From JAQBYK01 sp964499425 (GTDB lineage Bacteria; Patescibacteriota; Gracilibacteria; UBA1369; LOWO2-01-FULL-3): a stretch of 10,090 nt of DNA. Positions 1 through 5,927 of the stretch are shown in pieces; within the stretch, counting starts at the first letter, position 1; each line of letters opens with the position of its first letter. Under the pieces are notes generated by a model that was not told the DNA's origin, ran no database searches, and saw only the letters and a program-made list of their open reading frames with translations. Made by a program: the position numbers and the translations under genes. The DNA lies in NCBI GenBank assembly GCA_964499425.1, contig CAZCLD010000051.1:1-10090 (forward strand). Reading direction: 5' to 3'.

Positions 1-1277
1 TCAGAGAAATCTACAAAATCCTTGTACTGAATCGTGATACTGTTAACGTCTTGTCTTGATATGTATGTGAACTGATCGCCATCTTGAGTGAATATTATTT
101 TTTTGATTGTAGGGCTTCCTGTTCCCTGGAAATTCACTGAAGTTTCGTCGTCTTGGTATGACATTGATAGTGAGTTTGCTGGATTTGGGTCTGAGAAATC
201 GTAGGATTTTTCTGGCAACTGTGGAAGCACAGAAATAGATATGGCCTTGCTGGTTCCGCTATCTCCGGGTATTACCCCAAGATTAAAATTCCCTGTTTTA
301 GAGAAATAGACAGGTATTTTGAAATGTTGATTATCCAGGTTTTCTGTGTAAGAGATGTTTATGCTGTTGCTTGTGCCATTGAGGATGACGGTTGCTTGAT
401 CTGAATTTCCAGAGGTGATGTCTCCTTCGATAAAATAGATTTCGTCTTCGTAGAAGATGTTTGGTATTTCTTCTGTTAGAGTTATCCCTTCGTAGAAGGT
501 TGTGGAAGTTGTGACGTAATCGACAGCTGTGAAATCTTCATCTGGTTCAGCTACTGATACAGGCTCCGGTTCTGGCTCGGGTTCTGGCTCGGGTTCTGGC
601 TCAGGCTCAGGTTCAGGTTCAGGTTCAGGCTCGGGTTCAGGTTCAGGCTCAGGCTCGGGTTCAGGTTCAGGCTCTTTTTCAATTAGTGTTCGATAGATTA
701 CTTCGCTGATGTTTGATCTGGTCATAAAATCACCAGGCGAAAAGATGTCACCATCTTCCTCCAAGTATCCGTTTTCCTTGGCGTAGCTTACATAACTTAT
801 GTACCACTGATTTGTTTGTGTATCCTCGAATGGTTTTGTTCCAATGCTTAGTGGCAATACCCAATTTTGGACTTTTGCCAAGACTTTTAATGACTCTACT
901 TTGTTTATTGTCTGTTCGGGCTTGAAGGTGCCGTCGGGATATCCATTTATCCAGCCTTCGCTATAAGCTTTTTTCAAGTATGGTCCATACCAGGCGCTGT
1001 GATCGACATCAGGAAAAGGAGTGTTGTCGGTTATGTCTGTCTCAATATCTGATCCTTCTATTATTATTTTGAGGAACTCGGCTCTGTTAACTGAATTGCT
1101 AGGTTTGAAGCTGCCGTCTTCGTAGCCGTTTAGAACGTTGTTTTCTTGTAAATATGTGATGGCATCATAATTTTTGTGGGCTTGCTTTACGTCGGAAAAA
1201 GCTCCGTAAGCGACGGGGGGGCTGATGCTTGCAATTGCAAGGGTGAAAATTATTAATTTTGAGAGAGTTTTTTTCAT
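1..1277 (-). CDS. Secreted SLH-domain surface protein, partial (C-terminus beyond the window)
   Basis: Reading frame open from ATG 1277 to the left edge, 425 codons seen with no stop. Residues 1-25 form a signal peptide: MKK, a hydrophobic core, then a likely cut near VAYGA. Three S-layer homology domains follow, at about 27-75, 86-137 and 147-198. The first two carry typical GYEDGSFKP and GYPDGTFKP motifs; the third is divergent (EDGDIFSPGDFMTR). In SLH proteins these domains bind cell-wall polymers and hold the protein at the surface. Residues 202-239 are nineteen Glu-Pro pairs, probably a stiff spacer. From 240 onward the chain is rich in T, S, N, I and V and looks like beta-sandwich (Ig-like) material, a function not recognisable by eye. 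The start is supported by the signal peptide and by a promoter-like sequence 26 bp upstream. Role inferred: anchoring an adhesive or structural ectodomain outside the cell. Confidence 0.9.
   Translation of the reverse strand, partial: MKKTLSKLIIFTLAIASISPPVAYGAFSDVKQAHKNYDAITYLQENNVLNGYEDGSFKPSNSVNRAEFLKIIIEGSDIETDITDNTPFPDVDHSAWYGPYLKKAYSEGWINGYPDGTFKPEQTINKVESLKVLAKVQNWVLPLSIGTKPFEDTQTNQWYISYVSYAKENGYLEEDGDIFSPGDFMTRSNISEVIYRTLIEKEPEPEPEPEPEPEPEPEPEPEPEPEPEPEPEPEPEPEPVSVAEPDEDFTAVDYVTTSTTFYEGITLTEEIPNIFYEDEIYFIEGDITSGNSDQATVILNGTSNSINISYTENLDNQHFKIPVYFSKTGNFNLGVIPGDSGTSKAISISVLPQLPEKSYDFSDPNPANSLSMSYQDDETSVNFQGTGSPTIKKIIFTQDGDQFTYISRQDVNSITIQYKDFVDFS
561..674 (-). repeat. Hexanucleotide tandem repeat coding (Glu-Pro)x19
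   Basis: The + strand shows 19 copies of a six-base unit, GGCTCN or GGTTCN, read on the minus strand as alternating Glu (GAG/GAA) and Pro (CCT/CCA/CCC/CCG) codons. It joins the SLH domains to the beta-rich ectodomain. Third positions vary between copies, so the dipeptide pattern is kept while the DNA has diverged. That suggests selection on the protein, although copy number could still change by slippage in steps of six bases without breaking the frame. Confidence 0.95.
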
Positions 1278-1302
1278 TTTTCTTCGAGAAAATTGCTTGA
1301 AC

Positions 1303-1331
1303 ATAGTACTGATTTTTTGGGGTTTGTGCAA
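1303..1331 (-). promoter_or_regulatory. Probable promoter of the SLH-protein gene
   Basis: On the minus strand, a -35-like TTGCAC (1326-1331) is followed after exactly 17 bp by a -10-like TACTAT (1303-1308). The start codon at 1277 would then have a leader of about 19 nt containing a weak purine-rich stretch (GAAGAAAA). Both hexamers are imperfect, so the call rests mainly on spacing and position. Confidence 0.4.
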
Positions 1332-1388
1332 TTTGGAATGGCTATCTGGCGGTGAGAATTTAGAAAAATTTTAAGTTTGTTTTGTAGA

Positions 1389-2828
1389 ATGAATTTTATG
1401 GACAATTCTTCTATGTTTTATAGTTTTATGCTCTTCTTTTTGACGGGTATTATATTTGGCAGTTTATTTCTTGATGGGGCTGCTTTGAGGGGGATTTTTG
1501 TTTTGGCCTTTGTTTGTTGGTTTTTCAAACTCTTTATCTATGTTTCTAGAGACAGTTTCATAAAGTACTTGTTACTCCTTTTGGCTTTTTTGTTGGGGAT
1601 TTTGAGGTTTTTGGTTTCGATGCATGAGATCAACCCTTACCAAGGGTTTGTCAGCTTCGAAGCTTGTGTTGCAGATGAAGTTGATCTTCGTAGTGATGAA
1701 GTTAGGTATGTTGTGAGTAATGAGGATTTCGGGAATGTATTGGTAATATCTTTTCCTTATCCACTTTATAAGTATGGTGATTGCTTGTTTATTGAGGGAG
1801 ATATCGTGGTACCCACGAATTTTGGTGATTTTCGGTATGATAAGTATTTGGCACGTTATCAGATTTATAAATTGATGTATTTCCCGGAGATTTCAAAGGT
1901 GTCTTCGGGTGAGGGCCATTCATTTTTCAATTTGCTTTATTTTGTAAAGAATAAGTTTGAAGGCAATTTATCCAAAGTCTTAGGGGAGCCTCATGCTAGC
2001 TTCATGGCTGGGCTTATATTGGGTAGTCGGAGGGGTATTCCGGCGGATCTACTGGAGGATTTTAATAAAACTGGACTGACTCATATCATTGCTATCTCTG
2101 GTTACAATATTACCATTGTGATTGTTCTTGTAAGTGCCTTTTTTGGGTTTTTAACGAGGCGTCTCAAGGTTTTGGTTTCGATTATATTTATTGTGCTCTT
2201 TGTGCTCTTGGTTGGAGCAAGTGCTGCGGTTGTTCGTGCTGCTATCATGGGGAGTATTGCCCTTATGGCGCTCTTTTGGGGGAGACCATATTATACGAGT
2301 ACTTCTCTTCTTGCTGCTGCGTTTTTTATGAATCTCTGGAATCCCAAAATATTGCCATATGACGTTGGGTTTCAGCTTTCATTTTTGGCTACTTGCGGCA
2401 TCGTATATATTTCTCCTTTGTTTAGGGGATATTTCGATTCTTTGCCAAGACTATTTGCAATTCGTGAATCTGCGATTTTGACTATTTCTGCTCAAATTTT
2501 TGCTTTGCCAATAATTGTTCTGAATTTTAATCAGTTAAGTTTGGTATCTCCTTTTGCAAATATATTTGTTTTACCTCTGATTCCTTTGGCGATGCTTTTT
2601 GGTTTCTTGGCTGTTTTGTTTAGCTTCTTTTGGTCTCTTTTTGCTAATATTTTTGGATTCATGGGTTACTTGATTTTGGAATTGGTTATTCTATTCGTGA
2701 AAGCTTTTGCTGCTTTTCCCTACGGTGCTTTGCCGGTGCAGTGGGCCTCATTTTGGTTTGTCCTGGTTTATTATTTCTTCTTGCTGAGGGTTTTGTTCAA
2801 GAAAGGGGTTACTTTATCTGATAGATGA
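1389..2828 (+). CDS. comEC: ComEC/Rec2-type DNA-uptake channel, short form without metallo-beta-lactamase domain
   Basis: Polytopic membrane protein of 479 residues. In the family, ComEC is the inner-membrane pore that carries single-stranded DNA into the cytoplasm during natural transformation. Residues 10-76 hold N-terminal membrane segments; 85-160 are a soluble beta-rich part like the OB-fold/DUF4131 region, ending in the family-type FRYDKYLAR. The competence domain starts near 195 and contains the hallmark GLTHIIAISGYN (229-240) and VVRAAIMG around Arg283, followed by hydrophobic helices to the end. Full-length homologues such as B. subtilis ComEC are near 776 residues and carry a C-terminal metallo-beta-lactamase nuclease domain; here translation stops at a UGA right after the membrane domain. 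The start is uncertain: TTG 1377, ATG 1389 and ATG 1398 are in frame with no clear Shine-Dalgarno. Codons are strongly T- and G-ending. The last 20 bp overlap the opposing methyltransferase gene. Confidence 0.88.
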   Translation: MNFMDNSSMFYSFMLFFLTGIIFGSLFLDGAALRGIFVLAFVCWFFKLFIYVSRDSFIKYLLLLLAFLLGILRFLVSMHEINPYQGFVSFEACVADEVDLRSDEVRYVVSNEDFGNVLVISFPYPLYKYGDCLFIEGDIVVPTNFGDFRYDKYLARYQIYKLMYFPEISKVSSGEGHSFFNLLYFVKNKFEGNLSKVLGEPHASFMAGLILGSRRGIPADLLEDFNKTGLTHIIAISGYNITIVIVLVSAFFGFLTRRLKVLVSIIFIVLFVLLVGASAAVVRAAIMGSIALMALFWGRPYYTSTSLLAAAFFMNLWNPKILPYDVGFQLSFLATCGIVYISPLFRGYFDSLPRLFAIRESAILTISAQIFALPIIVLNFNQLSLVSPFANIFVLPLIPLAMLFGFLAVLFSFFWSLFANIFGFMGYLILELVILFVKAFAAFPYGALPVQWASFWFVLVYYFFLLRVLFKKGVTLSDR

Positions 2829-3339
2829 AGATTTGGGCTATCTTTCCTTCCTTTGGGATTAGTTTTTTTTCCTTCCATGTACCAATGTGAAATCCATATG
2901 AGACTATTTTTGTTCCTTTTTTGAGCTCCTTGTCGAATTTCTTTTGAAATTTCGCGAGTGTTCGAGGCATCATGTAGCAGCAAATTACATCTGCATCTTT
3001 GAGGGAGTGTTTTTGAAAGTCCCCATGTATTATTCTTCCTTTCCATTTCCAGAATTTCTGGCGCATTTTTGCTATGAAATATACGAAAGGGTCCATTTCA
3101 AAGCCTATGCCTTTGGCTTTATAATCTTTACATGCGAAATGAATAAAGCGTCCGTCTCCGGCTCCAATATCGTATACTCTGTCGCCTTTTTTGATTTTGG
3201 CAACTTTTAGGACCTTGTGTACGGCTGGCATGGGGGTTGGTACAAATGGACCACCACCAAAAATGGTTATGTAGAAAGAAATGGACAAGAATATTGTGAC
3301 CGCTGAGACTATTATGAGGACTATAATTCCGAGTATCAT
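2809..3339 (-). CDS. Membrane-anchored class I SAM methyltransferase, FAM173/ATPSCKMT-like
   Basis: Protein of 176 residues. Residues 1-27 are one hydrophobic helix, expected to anchor the enzyme with the catalytic part in the cytoplasm. Then comes PFVPTP (31-36), a pre-methyltransferase segment, and SAM-binding motif I VYDIGAGDGRF (55-65). The acidic end of the second strand is at FEMDP (80-84), GDF is at 106-108 and the fourth-strand region is DVICCYMMP (117-125). The order TM helix, PFVP, then D-I-G-x-G-D-G-R matches what I recall of the FAM173 family, whose animal members methylate a lysine of mitochondrial proteins including the ATP synthase c subunit. The bacterial substrate is unknown; a membrane or envelope protein is only a guess. 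It starts 13 bp after the stop of the upstream 837-residue protein gene, so co-transcription is likely. It overlaps the comEC end by 20 bp. Confidence 0.8.
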   Translation of the reverse strand: MILGIIVLIIVSAVTIFLSISFYITIFGGGPFVPTPMPAVHKVLKVAKIKKGDRVYDIGAGDGRFIHFACKDYKAKGIGFEMDPFVYFIAKMRQKFWKWKGRIIHGDFQKHSLKDADVICCYMMPRTLAKFQKKFDKELKKGTKIVSYGFHIGTWKEKKLIPKEGKIAQIFIYQIK

Positions 3340-3352
3340 TGTCTCTAGTCTA

Positions 3353-5866
3353 TCACGCTGCTCTTAGTTTTTCATGCTTTTTGGCGTCCACCAATTCTTT
3401 AGCTTTTCTTTTTGCTGCAATTTGTGCATTTAGGTCAAAGATTTTTGCACCTTTCTTCTCTACTTTGTCCTGAGCTTTATCAACCAATGTGTCTTCAATT
3501 TTTTCGAAATCTTTTTCTTGTAGTGCTTCTGCTTCTTCTGCTGAAATTTCTCGTCCACTCTTGTCCTTGAGTTTTACATGAGTGAATCCTTCTTTGGTGT
3601 CTAGCTTGCTTTGTTGTTGATATGTGTGATGTTTGATTTGATCGCGGCTGTCTTTTTGTAGGCTTACTCCATCCATGAACATAACGTCATCGATTTTTTC
3701 TCCAGTGCCTTCTTTGTTTAGAATGTGCTGATCTCCCATTTGTTCGTATGCATCTCTGGTGAGTTCGTCTTCGACTGTTCCCGCTTTTGTTCTGGCTATT
3801 GATTCTTTTTTTGCGCGTTCTTGCGCAGAAATGGTCTTGTTATGGCGTTGTTCACTTATTTCTGCTCCATGGATGTTTAGGTGCTTTATTTGTTCGTCTT
3901 CTAATTGTCTTTTAAGTATCTCGTCCTGACTAAGAGCTTTCTCTACTTCCTTTTCGGCCATTTTCTCTTGGCTCTTTTCCTTAACTTTTTGACTGCCAAA
4001 TTCTCTTGCGGCTTTAGCCAGCTGTTCCTCGAGGTACATGAGTACGGTGTCATTTTCTTCGTCTGGGTTTGCTACCAGATACAGTCTTAGAGCCTTTCTT
4101 CCTTCGTTAATGCTTTCTTTAGTGTTTTCGGCCAGATATTCATTTATGGATAGTTCTAATTTAATTCTGTCAGGGGATCGTTCTTTTGCCTCTCTTTTTT
4201 CGGAGTCTGTTATTCCAATCTCTTTTTCTTCTTTGAGTTTCTTTAGGTGTTCTTGTTTCTGTTTTTCAATCTCCTTTGGAAGGTCTTGTTCACCTATCTT
4301 TGTTCGCTTGGTCCAGCCTTCTTTGTCATAACGTTGTTGCCATTTTTTTAGTTCGTCCTTGCCTATTGATGGATTAATTTCTGAGAGTTTTTTGAGATTC
4401 TTTTGATACTCTTTTCTGCGTTGTTCGTATGCCGATAGGTTTTTGTACTTGGTGTTTGGGGAGCCAGAGACTAATGTTTCATATGCTTTTTTGAGCGCTC
4501 CTAGGTCTCCGGGTTTTTTTGTTTTGGGATTTTTGAAATTATCGGGATTTTCAAAGAATTTCTTGTAGCGTCCTTGGGTTTTGTCGCTTCCTGGTGCGAT
4601 GGTGTTTTTTCGGGCTGCTGCATCGATTTTGGCGTGTGCTGCCTTGATTGTGAGATTTTTTTCTAATTCCTCTTTGCCTTTGCTTTTTTCTACCAATTTT
4701 TCGTGCTGCTTTAGACTTTTCTTTTTTGCCACAAAATCGAGCTCTTCAAAGCTGCCAATGGCTAATTTCAGTCCTTCGGGGTTATCTTTATAGATTTTCT
4801 CAAGCTCATGTGCCAGCTCGGCTTCGTTTTCGACTAAATCTTTCCAGTCACTAACTAATTCCTGACGCTCTTTGAAATTGGTATTTTTGTAATATTTGAG
4901 ATATTTCTCTTTAGAGGCTTCACTCATTTTCCTCATGGTGATGCCTTGTATTGTCATAGTACTGTCGAGATGTGTGAAACCCTCAGATTCTTTTCTGGCT
5001 GTGTTTTTGGCTTGTGTTAGACGTGTCTTTAGTTCGCCTGGATTTTTTGCCTTGAGATTCTCTTTCATTCGGGCGGCTATCATTTCAACGCTGTAGAAAG
5101 GAGTGTCTTTGACTTTTTGGAAATGGCTTTCAATTGATTCGATTTGTTGGCGGAATTCCTGACGTTCAGAAAGGCCCTCTGCTTTGATCCATTCGTTTTC
5201 GAGAGGATCAACTATGCCGTGTTTTTTAAATATTGTTTTTAGTTTGTCGAATTCTTTTTGACGTGGTGCGAGTCCGCCTCTGTCGTAGATCTCCTTACCT
5301 TCTAATCTGCGAATCAAATCTTTCATGTGCTTGATGCTGGGATTATTTCTTCTTTCTTGTGCACACCAAGCTTTGAATCCAGCTAATTCCTTTGTTCCTA
5401 TTAGGTTCTGATTTTTGTTGCAGATACTATCGAATTTGTTCTGTAGTTTAAGAAGCTCTGGATCCTCCGGATCAAGCTCTTTTGCCTCTTCTTTTTCTTT
5501 TTCCTCTTCTTTTTCTTTCTGAGCCGGGACGGCTTTGATGCGATCCAGGATTTTCTGTGTATCTTCAGGGCTTTCAGTGTCTTCTAATTCTTCTTTGAAC
5601 TCCTTGTACTCTTTTAGATCGATGAGATTACCGTGTTCTCTTGTGGCAGTAACCATTTGGTTGAGCTCGGCTTCTGCAGCTGACTTTAGTTGAAGGCGTT
5701 GATTGGCAAGTTGGGTGATTGTTACTTGGCCATCCTTTAGTCGTTTAACCTCATTCTTGCTGAGTTTATTTTCGTTAATAGAAGGCTCCTTTTTGGAGTC
5801 CTGTTCTTCGGACTCTTGCTCAGGAGTTTTAATTGCCTCGTCTTCTGCTGGTAATGCTTCAGGCAT
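3353..5866 (-). CDS. Large charged helical protein of unknown function (837 aa)
   Basis: I do not recognise this family. The product has no signal peptide or membrane segment and is very rich in Lys, Glu and Gln, with only two Cys (148 and 168), so a cytoplasmic, mostly helical or coiled-coil protein is expected. Residues 1-40 and 113-136 are acidic/lysine low-complexity, probably disordered. A degenerate motif seems to recur: a KEF or KEY-like segment, about 15-20 residues, then a Trp or Phe-Lys, seen near 142-168, 203-228 and 484-510. EGFTH occurs twice (295-299 and 759-763), each followed by a similar polar stretch. Residues 574-621 look like paired helices of TPR type. The C-terminus is basic (LAAKRKAK-like, 815-837). 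It begins at ATG 5866 downstream of a good promoter and precedes the membrane-anchored methyltransferase by 13 bp, so the two may work together. A scaffold, nucleoid or cytoskeletal role would be speculation. Confidence 0.85.
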   Translation of the reverse strand: MPEALPAEDEAIKTPEQESEEQDSKKEPSINENKLSKNEVKRLKDGQVTITQLANQRLQLKSAAEAELNQMVTATREHGNLIDLKEYKEFKEELEDTESPEDTQKILDRIKAVPAQKEKEEEKEKEEAKELDPEDPELLKLQNKFDSICNKNQNLIGTKELAGFKAWCAQERRNNPSIKHMKDLIRRLEGKEIYDRGGLAPRQKEFDKLKTIFKKHGIVDPLENEWIKAEGLSERQEFRQQIESIESHFQKVKDTPFYSVEMIAARMKENLKAKNPGELKTRLTQAKNTARKESEGFTHLDSTMTIQGITMRKMSEASKEKYLKYYKNTNFKERQELVSDWKDLVENEAELAHELEKIYKDNPEGLKLAIGSFEELDFVAKKKSLKQHEKLVEKSKGKEELEKNLTIKAAHAKIDAAARKNTIAPGSDKTQGRYKKFFENPDNFKNPKTKKPGDLGALKKAYETLVSGSPNTKYKNLSAYEQRRKEYQKNLKKLSEINPSIGKDELKKWQQRYDKEGWTKRTKIGEQDLPKEIEKQKQEHLKKLKEEKEIGITDSEKREAKERSPDRIKLELSINEYLAENTKESINEGRKALRLYLVANPDEENDTVLMYLEEQLAKAAREFGSQKVKEKSQEKMAEKEVEKALSQDEILKRQLEDEQIKHLNIHGAEISEQRHNKTISAQERAKKESIARTKAGTVEDELTRDAYEQMGDQHILNKEGTGEKIDDVMFMDGVSLQKDSRDQIKHHTYQQQSKLDTKEGFTHVKLKDKSGREISAEEAEALQEKDFEKIEDTLVDKAQDKVEKKGAKIFDLNAQIAAKRKAKELVDAKKHEKLRAA

Positions 5867-5890
5867 TTTTTCAGATTAGGTAGCCCTGAA

Positions 5891-5917
5891 AGTATAACAT
5901 TTTCCGCAAAAAGTCAA
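5891..5917 (-). promoter_or_regulatory. Promoter between nrdJ and the 837-aa protein gene
   Basis: Minus strand: TTGACT (5912-5917) as -35 and TATACT (5891-5896) as -10, 15 bp apart, with the extended -10 form TGTTATACT (5891-5899). Transcription would begin near 5884, giving a leader of about 18 nt before ATG 5866 with no clear Shine-Dalgarno. The short spacer is compensated by the TG extension. It lies in the 61-bp gap after the nrdJ stop, so the 837-aa protein and the downstream methyltransferase can be expressed apart from nrdJ. I see no convincing terminator in the gap. Confidence 0.55.
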
Positions 5918-5927
5918 GGCGCTGTCT

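Noticed and set aside
2771..3046. 91-codon minus-strand frame overlapping comEC and the methyltransferase end
   Set aside because: Alternate frame of two supported genes; its translation is basic and shows no domain.
5867..5927. Intrinsic terminator after nrdJ
   Set aside because: Short GC-rich segments are present but no stable stem followed by a U-tract could be found on the minus strand; the space is occupied by a promoter.
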